Both the position numbers and the translations under genes were made by a program. The notes under the pieces were generated by a model. It was not told the origin of the DNA and did no database searches. It worked only from the letters and a program-made list of their open reading frames with translations. A stretch of DNA of 64,000 nt from the NCBI GenBank assembly GCA_046331625.1, contig JAXLQL010000012.1, forward strand, positions 62,001 to 126,000. Reading direction: 5' to 3'. Positions within the stretch are counted from its first letter, which is position 1. Each line of letters starts with the position of its first letter. Below, piece after piece: positions 41,748-50,043 of this stretch. The DNA comes from JAXLQL01 sp046331625 (lineage in GTDB: Bacteria; Acidobacteriota; Terriglobia; Bryobacterales; Bryobacteraceae).

Positions 41748-42919
41748 AGGCGCAGCCCCTTGCAGATGGTCCCCGAGCAGACCACGCGCTGCTTTGCCAT
41801 CGCTTCGTTGCGCTGCGAATCGATGAGGCGGAAGTTGCCCTCTTCGATCTGGAGCAGCGCGATGTCGGCGGGCGCGCCCACCTGCAGCGTTCCGAGCATG
41901 GGCACTCGATTGAGGATGCGGGCAGGGTTGTAGGTGGACCGCAGCAGCACATCGTCGAAGCTCATACCGAGGTGCATCATCTTGGTCATGGTGGTGGGCA
42001 TGTCATATACCGGACCATTGATGTTGAGGTTGTAGATGTCGGTGGAAATCGTGTCGGCGACGAAGCCATCGGCGAGCGCCTTGCGTGCGGCTTCGAAATT
42101 GAAGCTGCCGAGTCCGTGACCGACGTCAAACCACACTCCGCGTGCGCGTGCCTGGCGGACCGAATCGCGCACCTTGCCATTCGAGTCGAGGATGCCGAGG
42201 GTGTGGCGGTTGTAGCAGTGCGTCACCACATCGCCGGGCTTCATCAGCTCCATCACTTCGTCAGTGGAAGGTGGCGCGAAGCTGATGTGCGCCATGAGCG
42301 GAAGCTGATACTGGTCGCAGAGTTCGCGCGCGATCTTCAGGAAGTCGAGGCTGTACTTGCCTTGCATGTTCGCGCCGACCTGGAGCTTCACGCCGAGCAG
42401 CACGTCGCGATTGGCTGCGGCGGTCTCGCCGGTCGGCTTCATCATCGCGCGAACGTACTTGATCACGTCCGCGTCTGGATTGCGGTTGCTCGGATACAGA
42501 TACACGTAGCCGTAGATCCGCACGCGCGCCGGCTCTACCACGAACTTGCGGAACGCCGGGAACTGGTCATACGCGAACGTGCCGGCGTCGACCCACGTGG
42601 TGACTCCGGTCCGCGCGCCGATGGGATTGGCGTCGATGCCGAGGCTCGACGCTCCGACGGCGCAGTGCGTGTGCAGATCGATGAGTCCGGGCGTGACCAT
42701 GCGGCCCTTGGCGTCGATCACATCGGCGGCGCGATCGGTGGGGATTGAATCTTCGATGGCGGCGATCTTGCCCGAGCGAATGGCGAGGTCGGCGCGGCGC
42801 TTCAACTGGCGGCTGGGATCGCGGAGTTCGCCGTTGCGAATGAGCAGGTCATAGGGGCGATCCTGCGAGTATGCGGCGGCCGTGGAAACGGCGGCTCCGA
42901 GGAATTGGCGTCTGTTCAT
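41744..42919 (-). CDS. Exported amidohydrolase/deacetylase-type metallohydrolase
   Basis: A 391-residue amidohydrolase-superfamily protein. Metal ligands: LIDLHTHCAVG (HxH), the Lys in LLGVKLQVGAN (likely carbamylated), His in MAHISFAPP, His in VVTHCYNRHT, and Asp in DTISTDIYN. The N-terminus MNRRQFLGAAVSTAAAYSQ is a twin-arginine-like leader. Such enzymes remove acetyl groups from amino acids or open cyclic amides. Middle gene of an operon with the cupin (four-base overlap) and the oxidoreductase (four-base overlap). Confidence 0.87.
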   Translation of the reverse strand: MNRRQFLGAAVSTAAAYSQDRPYDLLIRNGELRDPSRQLKRRADLAIRSGKIAAIEDSIPTDRAADVIDAKGRMVTPGLIDLHTHCAVGASSLGIDANPIGARTGVTTWVDAGTFAYDQFPAFRKFVVEPARVRIYGYVYLYPSNRNPDADVIKYVRAMMKPTGETAAANRDVLLGVKLQVGANMQGKYSLDFLKIARELCDQYQLPLMAHISFAPPSTDEVMELMKPGDVVTHCYNRHTLGILDSNGKVRDSVRQARARGVWFDVGHGLGSFNFEAARKALADGFVADTISTDIYNLNINGPVYDMPTTMTKMMHLGMSFDDVLLRSTYNPARILNRVPMLGTLQVGAPADIALLQIEEGNFRLIDSQRNEAMAKQRVVCSGTICKGLRL

Positions 42920-43566
42920 TTCTTTTTGAGCTCGATGGCGATGACTTCGGAATCCTGGTCGCGCTGGCTTTCTTCGCTGTGCTTGGCGGGCTGTGCGAAG
43001 GTGACGTCGCCGGCCTTTTGCTTGGCCTCGACTACGCTGCCGTCGGCCTTGGTCACCTTCATGTGGAAGTCAGTGAGGTAGACGGTGACGCGGGGAAGGC
43101 TGTGGTCATGCATGGGCATCTTGGCTCGCGGACCGCAGTGGAAGCGGATGACGCGCACCTGATCGTTGTCGATGAGGACCTTGTATTTGTCGGGTGCGAC
43201 CTTGGGCGGGTCGATCGCGCCGAAGGTGACGGGCACACCGTGGGGCTTCTTGAGCTCGACTTCGATGAGGCGGTAAGGCGTGGTGCCCGGGTTTTCGCTG
43301 GTGTGATATTCGCCGGCCGTGTCCCAGAGCACTTCGCCGGCTTTGAACTTGATGTCTTTGACTCGGCCGCCGTCGAAGGTGAGGCGGCTCCAGCCGGCGT
43401 CCTGGTAGATCATGACGCGGTTCATGTCGTGCTTGTGGCGGCGGCCTTTGGGGCCCGGCTTGTTGGGCGCGGAGAGGACGACGCGGACGTCCTCATTGTC
43501 GAGGAGGACGTTGGGCTGGGCGGCGAGCGCCAGCGGGATGGCGAGGAAGATGGATGTTCGGATCAC
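42916..43566 (-). CDS. Exported bicupin domain protein
   Basis: A 216-residue protein with a signal peptide (VIRTSIFLAIPLALAAQP) and two cupin barrels: residues ~20-105 with KGRRHKHDMNR and EYHTSENPG, and residues ~120-210 with FHCGPRAKMPMHDHSLPR and AKHSEESQ. The second barrel keeps a His-rich metal-site pattern. GTG 43566 is the start, with AAGG about ten bases upstream. First gene of the three-gene operon. The first ~36 codons and upstream DNA are duplicated at 46242-46413. Confidence 0.8.
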   Translation of the reverse strand: MIRTSIFLAIPLALAAQPNVLLDNEDVRVVLSAPNKPGPKGRRHKHDMNRVMIYQDAGWSRLTFDGGRVKDIKFKAGEVLWDTAGEYHTSENPGTTPYRLIEVELKKPHGVPVTFGAIDPPKVAPDKYKVLIDNDQVRVIRFHCGPRAKMPMHDHSLPRVTVYLTDFHMKVTKADGSVVEAKQKAGDVTFAQPAKHSEESQRDQDSEVIAIELKKK

Positions 43567-43626
43567 GGATTTGACCTTGGTACATTGTCATCCGTGGCGG
43601 GTTTGGAAACAAGTGCGGCTAGCGGA
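43457..43626. repeat. Duplicated segment A, original copy (cupin 5' end and upstream)
   Basis: About 170 bases that recur in the same orientation at 46242-46413 with only a few differences (for example an added T after GATCACGGATT). It spans the first codons of the cupin gene and its promoter side, ending GTGCGGCTAGCGGA. Confidence 0.85.
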
Positions 43627-44013
43627 GAACGTCGATTCAAGGTGCTTGGAGTCCGGCTCGGCGTGGGGCTGGGGTCAGGGCTGGGGCCGCGCTGAATGTG
43701 TGTACTGGAACCTGATACTCCGAAGGGGCGTTGATTGGGCGCGGAGCCGTACGGTATTCAGGACTCCTTCCAGATTGGCAGCGTTCTATCGCAAGGCTGA
43801 TGATCAACTTCTGGATGCGCGTGATCCAGGCAGAGTCCTCGAACAACCACGCCCTCAGTCGGTCTTAGCATAATGAAAGCCGACTTCGCAGCTCGACCGG
43901 ACTACGCATTGCGAGCGCAACTGATTGCCTCGCCCAGCCAGTGAATGCGCGACCGGATATGATGAGGTGATGGCCGCTGTAGGCCTACAATGATATAGGG
44001 ATATCGTGCTCTA
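43627..44013. other. Intergenic stretch, nothing recognised
   Basis: 387 bases between the duplicated segment A and the nucleotidyltransferase-like gene. I find no reading frame with protein-like composition, no strong hairpin and no repeat. The last ~200 bases are noticeably richer in A and T than the surroundings, in keeping with acquired DNA. Confidence 0.4.
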
Positions 44014-44598
44014 ATGAGCTCATCGCCGCTAGTTGACATCCCAGACCTTACGATTTCAGGCGTGCTGCCGCCGTTCGTGGGCGTACCGACGAATTCGGCC
44101 CTCATGTCGCCGTATGCCACCACGCTGGTTCGCGTGGCTCAGAAGTTTTGCCAGTCGGATGCCAGGAAAGAGATATTCCGGGGACTTCTGGGGTTGCGGC
44201 AGGAACTCGCAAACATCGGAATAGTGGATGGGTACCAGTGGCTTTCGGGCAGTTTCTTGGAGAACATCGAATGGCTGGAAAAGCGCGATCCCAGGGACGT
44301 GGACATCGTGACGGTTTGTTACCGTCCGGCGTCCGTGAAGGGCGATTGGAGCGCGTGGGCGAATCTCTTCAATACCAATATCCGTCTGTTCGACCCCGCT
44401 CAGACTAAAACGGCCTTTCGCTGCGATGCCCGCTACATCGATCTGGATATGGATGGTCTCACCATCGTGGATCAGACTCGCTTTTGGTTCGGCCTGTTTT
44501 CACACAGGCGGGGCGGTCTATGGAAGGGCATGCTTCGTGTACCCTTGCAAGTGACGCAGGATGACGCCGATGCGTCTCTGATAGTAGGATCGCCGTGA
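44014..44598 (+). CDS. Nucleotidyltransferase-like protein (DUF6932-type), first gene of a two-gene module
   Basis: A 194-residue protein. LSGSFLENIEWLEKRDPRDVDIV, seen in parts, has the Gly-Ser followed at a distance by Asp-x-Asp that marks the polymerase-beta-type nucleotidyltransferase fold, like the DUF6932 group. The third carboxylate may be in YIDLDMDG. There is no signal peptide. Such proteins occur in toxin-antitoxin and defence modules, where they may modify tRNA or a partner. Its stop overlaps the next start by four bases (GTGA), so the two genes form a unit. It sits in an accessory slot. Confidence 0.6.
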   Translation: MSSSPLVDIPDLTISGVLPPFVGVPTNSALMSPYATTLVRVAQKFCQSDARKEIFRGLLGLRQELANIGIVDGYQWLSGSFLENIEWLEKRDPRDVDIVTVCYRPASVKGDWSAWANLFNTNIRLFDPAQTKTAFRCDARYIDLDMDGLTIVDQTRFWFGLFSHRRGGLWKGMLRVPLQVTQDDADASLIVGSP

Positions 44599-45536
44599 CC
44601 GCAAAGCTAGACCGTGAGCAACTCGCTGCCGAGCTCTCGGCACTGGACAACGTTCTGGCATCGGTGCGCCCGAACGACCTGCTGGGACGAATCGGGCTTG
44701 AGTCTCGTCGGCGGGAGATTGTGCGACAGCTTGAGGAACTGTCCGGCGCAGTCGAGAATCGCGCGAAAGTAGCTCTCTTCTTCGGCGGAGAGCCGGTCGT
44801 GGGCTCAATGGGCATTCAAGCCGGGTTCGGGACGAAGGCGGTGGGAAGCTTCCAGGATCTTCTTTCCAAGGTCTGGAGCACCGTAGACGGCGGAGCTCTA
44901 CAACCGATGGGGCCGATCAGGGATAAGGATGCATCCACTCTCCACATTACAAATCTCGTCCATGGGTCGTTTGGCTTCCTCCTAGAAGAGATCGATGAAG
45001 GCGCGACAGAGATGATGTTCGAAACGGCGCTGAAGAAGGCCGCCGATCAAGTCGCTGACTACATCACGGCGTTTGCTGATGAGAACGAAGCCACATTTTC
45101 GCGCGTTATCGAGGACGTCAACCCGCGCGTGTTTCTGTCGATCCGTGATTTCTTTGGCTACATGCATAAAGGCCACGCGACCTTCCGGCTCGTCGAAGGC
45201 CATCGAGACGAAAAGTTCGACCATGTTGCCGTCGAGCGCGCGTGGTTGCGGGCGGAAGCCTCCAAGGTCGATGAAGACCGGATCACCGTCAAGGGCAAGT
45301 TGCTCGGGATCATTCCCATCGGGCGCAGATTCGAATTCGAGATGGATGGCTCCCAACAGGTGACCAGCGGTCAAATCGGGGAGAAGTTCGGCCAGACCTA
45401 CCTTGAGCGCATGAGCACCCAGCAATTCGCGGGTAGAAGATGGCGTGCTGTCTTTCACCGCAAGGTCATCGAAAAGGCCGGTCGCATGCCAGTGGAGAAG
45501 TATACCCTGCTGGAACTCGAAGAGATCACCGAATAG
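44595..45536 (+). CDS. Unknown partner protein of the nucleotidyltransferase-like gene
   Basis: A 313-residue soluble protein that I do not recognise. Residues ~1-55 are helical and acidic with a possible coiled coil (REQLAAELSALDNVLASV, RREIVRQLEELSGAVENR). The middle (about 60-200) is alpha/beta with GSFGFLLEEIDEG, and the last ~100 residues are beta-rich (RITVKGKLLGIIPIGRRFEF in part). GTG 44595 overlaps the preceding stop. Tight coupling suggests that the two proteins work together. Confidence 0.6.
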   Translation: MTAKLDREQLAAELSALDNVLASVRPNDLLGRIGLESRRREIVRQLEELSGAVENRAKVALFFGGEPVVGSMGIQAGFGTKAVGSFQDLLSKVWSTVDGGALQPMGPIRDKDASTLHITNLVHGSFGFLLEEIDEGATEMMFETALKKAADQVADYITAFADENEATFSRVIEDVNPRVFLSIRDFFGYMHKGHATFRLVEGHRDEKFDHVAVERAWLRAEASKVDEDRITVKGKLLGIIPIGRRFEFEMDGSQQVTSGQIGEKFGQTYLERMSTQQFAGRRWRAVFHRKVIEKAGRMPVEKYTLLELEEITE

Positions 45537-45796
45537 ACCGCTATCTCGGTCCGGCGGCCGGTGACGTCGGAGTTGACGAACAAGCCGCTGCGGCGGGCCC
45601 ACGCTCGTTTGGCCTTCCGGAAGTTGGCCCAAACGGCGGCTCATACGGAGAGGGACGAGTCGTCACGTCAGTGGCTGGTAGTGCGCTCTCCACGATCGGT
45701 CCCAAGGCTCCATCCATGCGCCCAAAATGCCGAAACCCAGCAGAGGACTCCGTTCCTGCCCGTCCCGCGACACCGCCTTGCGATAGAGTATCCCCT

Positions 45797-46241
45797 GTGA
45801 AGAGATTCGAACGCAGCAAGCAACTCTACCAGGGCGTCTTCATCGCCGCCGTTCTTCCCATGAACCAGGACGAATCGCTCGACCTTCCCCGCATCAAACC
45901 GTGCGTGGACTATCTGGTCAACGCCGGCATGGGACCCGGCAACGCCATCTACGTGTCCCTCAGCGCGGGCGGCGAAGCGATGATGCTCGGCAAGGACGAA
46001 CGCAAGGCCGCCGCCGAAGCGGCCGTGGAAGCCGCCGCCGGACGGATTCCCGTATTTGTCGGCGTGTCGAGCGACTGCACCGCGACCACCGTGGAGCTGG
46101 CCAAGCACGCCGATCGCATCGGCGCCGACGGACTGCAGTTGGAACCGCCGTGGTACTTCGCGGGAATGGCCGACGACGTCTTCGGATACTACCGGGCCGT
46201 GAGCGAAGCCGTCGAGATCGGGATCACGGCGTACCGGTCCG
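45797..46241 (+). pseudogene. Truncated 5' copy of the dihydrodipicolinate synthase-family gene
   Basis: From about 45760 to 46235 the DNA matches 48051-48526 without gaps. The first ~146 codons differ from the intact gene at only about five residues (for example SLSAGGEAMMLGKD against SLGAGGEAMMLDKE). At GCGTACC the text switches to a copy of the cupin 5' end, so the barrel lacks its second half, including the Schiff-base Lys. The frame runs on through unrelated DNA to 46534, which would give a nonsense tail. Confidence 0.88.
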
Positions 46242-46413
46242 GGCTTGTTGGGCGCGGAGAGGACGACGCGGACGTTCTTCATTGTCGAGGAGGACGTTGG
46301 GCTGGGCGGCGAGCGCCAGCGGGATGGCGAGGAAGATGGAGGTTCGGATCACGGATTTTGACCTTGGTACATTGTCATCCGTGGCGGGTTTGGAAACAAG
46401 TGCGGCTAGCGGA
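46242..46413. repeat. Duplicated segment A, second copy
   Basis: Direct repeat of 43457-43626, joined directly to the truncated synthase copy. The joint marks the novel junction of a tandem duplication. It contains a decapitated cupin 5' end on the minus strand with no continuation. Confidence 0.85.
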
Positions 46414-46434
46414 CTCGGTCAGCGAGAACCCTTG

Positions 46435-47073
46435 TCACCAGAACTTCCACCAAGGCGCCGACGGCTTGAATTTCATGAGTTCGCTCGACTCTGGCTCGAA
46501 TAGCTCTACCTCGTTCGAGCCTTCGAGTTGGTAGCCAAAGAGTTCCCCCAAGGCGGCCTCGCCGAGTTCGAGCGGGTGGAATGGCAAAGGGTATTCTTCC
46601 TCATCGGCGTCCAAGGGAACCGGATGGTGGCCAGCCCAGAATGGCTCCTCGAACGGTAGGCGTTGTCCGATGTCCTCGAGAATGCCGTCATCAGGACAGA
46701 GGCTGAGCGATCGGGTCAGCATCCCTCCCGTCCACTTGGCATAGGCGAACCAGTCCACAACGCTGTGCATCGCGTGGAGGTAGACGGTCTGTTCGCCCGC
46801 GAACGTAAGAAATCGGCCGGGCAACCGAGACGGATAGCTTCCAGAGAAATCAATCGCCGATACGATGACAACGCCCGGGAAAGAGCCGAGATAGACCTCA
46901 CTACCGCTCGGATAGCTCGACAGATCTCCACTTCCAATGTGCTCGAGCCGCGTATCCGGAAACAGGCCGCTGGCGAGCTTCGCCGTAGCTTCCCGATCCA
47001 GAACGGGACGACAGCTCAGTGCTGCTCGCGCTTCCCCATTCGCGATGACGAGCATTGAAGTCTTGGCACCCAT
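46435..47073 (-). CDS. DUF6928-like protein
   Basis: A 212-residue soluble protein. The start MGAKTSMLVIANGEARAAL resembles the DUF6928 family that I recall from actinobacteria; SFPGVVIVSAIDFSGSYP and LPFEEPFWAGHHP (in parts) fit its later segments. The C-terminus is Trp-rich (PWWKFW). No enzymatic motif is apparent. ATG 47073. It lies in the second accessory slot, just beyond the repeat junction, and its base composition is milder in GC than its neighbours'. Confidence 0.6.
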   Translation of the reverse strand: MGAKTSMLVIANGEARAALSCRPVLDREATAKLASGLFPDTRLEHIGSGDLSSYPSGSEVYLGSFPGVVIVSAIDFSGSYPSRLPGRFLTFAGEQTVYLHAMHSVVDWFAYAKWTGGMLTRSLSLCPDDGILEDIGQRLPFEEPFWAGHHPVPLDADEEEYPLPFHPLELGEAALGELFGYQLEGSNEVELFEPESSELMKFKPSAPWWKFW

Positions 47074-47154
47074 GAATGCTCAACTCTACTCCACCAGGCC
47101 GGGCCCGTGGCGCGATCGCGAGGTCAACGGCGGATTACGCGTGCCGGCCGGCTG

Positions 47155-47424
47155 CTACCGCGAACCTTTGTCGACCTTCCGCGCAGCAGCCTCGTCCTTC
47201 GCGTGCTCTCTCCTTCGAATACGAAGAAAGTGGTTGACGGCGCCGCCACGAGGCGCCAATGGGCCGAATGTTCGCTGAATCATTTCGATTACCTCTTGTC
47301 GAGTAGGACCACGGCCAGCCTCGCTAGGCGCCGATCGAGTTCCCTCTTTTCGGCTGGGCGCGGTGGGAGCAGCAGGAGGAACGGAACCACGTTCATCGGT
47401 GGGCGATTTCACCTTGGATCTCAT
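47155..47424 (-). CDS. Small hypothetical protein, doubtful
   Basis: An 89-residue basic, low-complexity frame (Arg, Lys, Pro, Ser). The second half, PTRQEVIEMIQRTFGPLAP and GGAVNHFLRIRRRE, looks more like a real protein than the opposite-strand frames. No family recognised. It may be noise. Confidence 0.25.
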   Translation of the reverse strand: MRSKVKSPTDERGSVPPAAPTAPSRKEGTRSAPSEAGRGPTRQEVIEMIQRTFGPLAPRGGAVNHFLRIRRREHAKDEAAARKVDKGSR

Positions 47425-47482
47425 CTACCCAGCCTAACCGGAAATGCGGGGGAAGGTCGTCGTAGAAACGCTGCCGGGCAGA

Positions 47483-47748
47483 CTATTCGTACGCAGTAGA
47501 GCGGTGCTTGACGGTCAGAACAAGACCACACGGCTTTGCTCCCGGACTTCACATACAATCCTGTAGTCTCGAACTCGATATCGCCACAGCCCGCCAAGCT
47601 CGTAGCGGAGAGGCTTCCCAAAGCGGCGCGGGTCTTCGTCTGTAGCGAGGCGGGTGTCGAGGTAGTCGAGGAGTTCCCGCCGAATTGCCGAATCGATGGC
47701 CTTCAGGTCTTTTTCAACCCGAGGGTCGTACTCAATCTTCCAAGCCAA
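47483..47748 (-). pseudogene. RelE/ParE-type toxin with C-terminal frameshift
   Basis: A RelE/ParE-fold toxin: WKIEYDPRVEKDLKAIDS, in part, then LRYELGGLWRYRVRDYRIVCEV. In the encoded frame it stops after SRVVLF at 47515. One base changed in phase, the DNA continues LTVKHRSTAYE and stops at 47483, which is exactly the usual family ending with its HR...Y residues. So one base is missing near 47520 and the ribosomal-cleavage tail is lost. TTG 47748 overlaps the antitoxin gene by 17 bases. Either a genuine inactivating deletion or a sequencing error. Confidence 0.75.
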
Positions 47749-47950
47749 GGTTCTTTCGCAACTGGTCCGAAGAGATGCCGGGCAACGGATTGGAGAGGCG
47801 ATCCAGGGCAGTGTGGAGATCATCCGTTTCCTCTTGGTAGTGCTCCACAATGAAGTCACGCACGTAGTCAGACAACGGCACTCCCTGCGCCTCGGCGGCG
47901 GCGGCGAACTGCGCCTCGATCTCTTTCGGCATGTCGAGCGTGAGCGTCAT
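47732..47950 (-). CDS. Antitoxin of the RelE/ParE pair
   Basis: A 72-residue antitoxin. The N-terminus MTLTLDMPKEIEAQF begins with a beta-strand and helix of ribbon-helix-helix type, and the C-terminus (DDLHTALDRLSNPLPGIS in part) would wrap the toxin. It overlaps the toxin gene, normal for such operons. It would bind DNA and repress its own transcription. Confidence 0.72.
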   Translation of the reverse strand: MTLTLDMPKEIEAQFAAAAEAQGVPLSDYVRDFIVEHYQEETDDLHTALDRLSNPLPGISSDQLRKNLGLED

Positions 47951-48087
47951 GCTCTCAGCCTACGGGAAAACCACCGTGCGTGCAATCCGAGCGGGCCGAT
48001 CCCGCCGTACCCGCTACGCCGGCAGTGCCAGCGGCTGCCGCCTCACCGCCGGTCCCGGCTGCACCGCCTTGCGATAGAGTATCCCCT

Positions 48088-49029
48088 GTGAAGAGATTCG
48101 AACGAAGCAAGCAACTCTACCAAGGCGTCTTCATCGCCGCCGTTCTTCCCATGAACCAGGACGAATCGCTGGACCTGCCGCGCATCAAACCCTGCGTGGA
48201 CTATCTGGTCAACGCCGGCATGGGACCCGGCAATGCCATCTACGTCTCGCTCGGCGCGGGCGGCGAAGCGATGATGCTCGACAAGGAGGAACGCAAGGCC
48301 GCCGCCGAAGCGGCCGTGGAAGCCGCCGCCGGACGGATACCCGTCTTTGTCGGCGTGTCGAGCGACTGCACCGCGACCACCGTGGAACTGGCCAAACACG
48401 CCGATCGCATCGGCGCCGACGGACTGCAGGTGGAGCCGCCGTGGTACTTCGCGGGAATGGCCGACGACGTCTTCGGATACTACCGGGCTGTGAGCGACGC
48501 CGTCGAGATCGGGATCACTGCGTACCCGACGCCGTGGACCTCGCACTTCGACATGAACGAAGCCTTCGTCGAGCGTCTCGCCACGCTCGAGAATGTCATC
48601 GGTTTGAAGTGGTACTCTCCCAACCCGAACGTCGCGCTTGGAGTGATCCGCCAGTTTCGTGACCGGTTCAACATCGTCAGCAATCTGCCTGGGGCGCTGT
48701 GCGCTTCCTGGTTCATCCACGGTGTACACGGATACGTCTCGCAGGGAGTGAACTTCATGCCGCGCACGCACCTGCGCATTCTCGATCATCTGCGCGGCAA
48801 GCGCTATGAAGAGGCCACTCAGCTTTACATGACTACGGAGTGGGAATACTATCAGGCGATGGCCGACTGTATCCGCCAAGGCCTCAATGGCGAGGCGAAC
48901 TTTATCAAGGCGTCGATGGAGTTGATCGGGTATCCCTGCGGACCGGCGCGGCTGCCGTTGCGGAGGCCGCCGGCGGCGTTCAGTGAGCGCGTCGGGAAGA
49001 TGCTCACGGCGGCCGGAGAGGTCGCGTGA
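48088..49029 (+). CDS. Dihydrodipicolinate synthase family protein
   Basis: A 313-residue class I aldolase of the DapA/N-acetylneuraminate lyase family. The Schiff-base Lys is in VIGLKWYS, the Tyr in GITAYPTP, and the family GxxGE site appears as GAGGEAM. Such proteins condense or cleave pyruvate with an aldehyde; the altered motifs point to a catabolic keto-acid aldolase or dehydratase rather than lysine synthesis. GTG 48088 begins the family N-terminus (VKRFERSKQLYQG); upstream codons are not conserved in character. A truncated 5' copy lies 2291 bases upstream. Confidence 0.88.
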   Translation: MKRFERSKQLYQGVFIAAVLPMNQDESLDLPRIKPCVDYLVNAGMGPGNAIYVSLGAGGEAMMLDKEERKAAAEAAVEAAAGRIPVFVGVSSDCTATTVELAKHADRIGADGLQVEPPWYFAGMADDVFGYYRAVSDAVEIGITAYPTPWTSHFDMNEAFVERLATLENVIGLKWYSPNPNVALGVIRQFRDRFNIVSNLPGALCASWFIHGVHGYVSQGVNFMPRTHLRILDHLRGKRYEEATQLYMTTEWEYYQAMADCIRQGLNGEANFIKASMELIGYPCGPARLPLRRPPAAFSERVGKMLTAAGEVA

Positions 49030-49389
49030 AGTTCAGGTACGGCTACCTGCCCTCTCAATCACCGATCTAGACCGATCTACTGAAAGGTTCTCTCATGGGA
49101 ACCCTGCGGTGGAACTTGTCTCGGGCGTGGAAATGGTCGCGTACGCTTCATGCTTGCCTTGCATTCCCTCCGTGCCTACGCCGAGACGAAGTAGAAGCGA
49201 TCGCCATTCGAAGGAGGCTCTGGGCGGTGTGGATATGGAGAGCATCCGGGCTCAACGAGGTAGTATCTCGCTTGAATCCGGCGAGTTCGCTTCGCCAGCC
49301 GGATTTCGGTCCGCACGTCTGGCAATCCTTCTCTGCGATGCAGCGCCTGTAATCTGGTAACATACTCGCACAATGCATTTCTGTTTTGC
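49030..49389. other. Intergenic stretch, nothing recognised
   Basis: 360 bases after the synthase gene. Frames present on both strands (for example 49095-49352 plus and 49176-49454 minus) have no protein-like features. The right half is richer in A and T than the window average. No hairpin terminator stands out. Confidence 0.4.
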
Positions 49390-49797
49390 ATGGTTCCTAT
49401 GGCCCAAGAAAAAACGTTCACCTGTGTAATTATCGATATCGTGTTGACGGACAAGTTTAGCGCTCAAGTTGTCGTTCGCAAACGCACCGTTGTGAGGCGA
49501 TCACGAGGCAATAGTCAGATCGAACTCGCAGACATCTTCATCACCCCGGTCTCTGGCCAACACGCCTACTATGGGTCGAAGGATAGCTGGGAAAAGACGC
49601 CTGCGACATTCAATGTATCTACCAAGGAAAAAGCTGGTTCACACAACCACTTTGTTTTATACGATTTCAACGGACGCGGCTTGTACATCGTCCGAGACGA
49701 CCGCAGAAGGGAGGAGCACCGGAGGCCGTGCTCGATCTGGGACCTCGGACCGGCGTTCGGCGCGGGCGTGATGAGCGCACTGCGAGAGTTCTCGTAG
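49390..49797 (+). CDS. Hypothetical protein in AT-richer DNA
   Basis: A 135-residue protein I do not recognise. It begins with alternating hydrophobic strands (TFTCVIIDIVLTDKFSAQVVV in part) and later has HNHFVLYDFNGRGLYIV, suggesting a small beta-rich soluble domain. The lower GC content and isolated position suggest horizontal transfer. An ATG at 49399 is an alternative start. Confidence 0.45.
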   Translation: MVPMAQEKTFTCVIIDIVLTDKFSAQVVVRKRTVVRRSRGNSQIELADIFITPVSGQHAYYGSKDSWEKTPATFNVSTKEKAGSHNHFVLYDFNGRGLYIVRDDRRREEHRRPCSIWDLGPAFGAGVMSALREFS

Positions 49798-50043
49798 GAA
49801 TAGCAAGATTTGCAGTGTTCTTGAAACTGATACGGAGCGGTCGTGTCGGTGCCCATTTCAGTCGACAGATGCCAGGACAACTCCACGGTCGATGATTGTA
49901 GAAGCGCGGGAACGCTACTCTCGGTCGTACGTCGTTCTCCTTTGAAGGGGAGCCTTCCGCGCTTCCTCGGTGATACATGGAGATCAGGTGGACCGCGGCC
50001 GTAAAACTCGACGACCGCTGCGCTACAATTCCGGCGGGACCAC

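Noticed and set aside
43457..46413. Duplicated segment A as terminal repeats of a transposon
   Set aside because: The copies are direct, not inverted; no transposase lies between them; and their ends fall inside gene 5' regions, which fits tandem duplication better.
45440..46534. 364-codon frame containing the truncated synthase copy
   Set aside because: The middle is a partial gene copy; both flanks are out-of-phase readings of the neighbouring gene and of segment A. Treated as a pseudogene.
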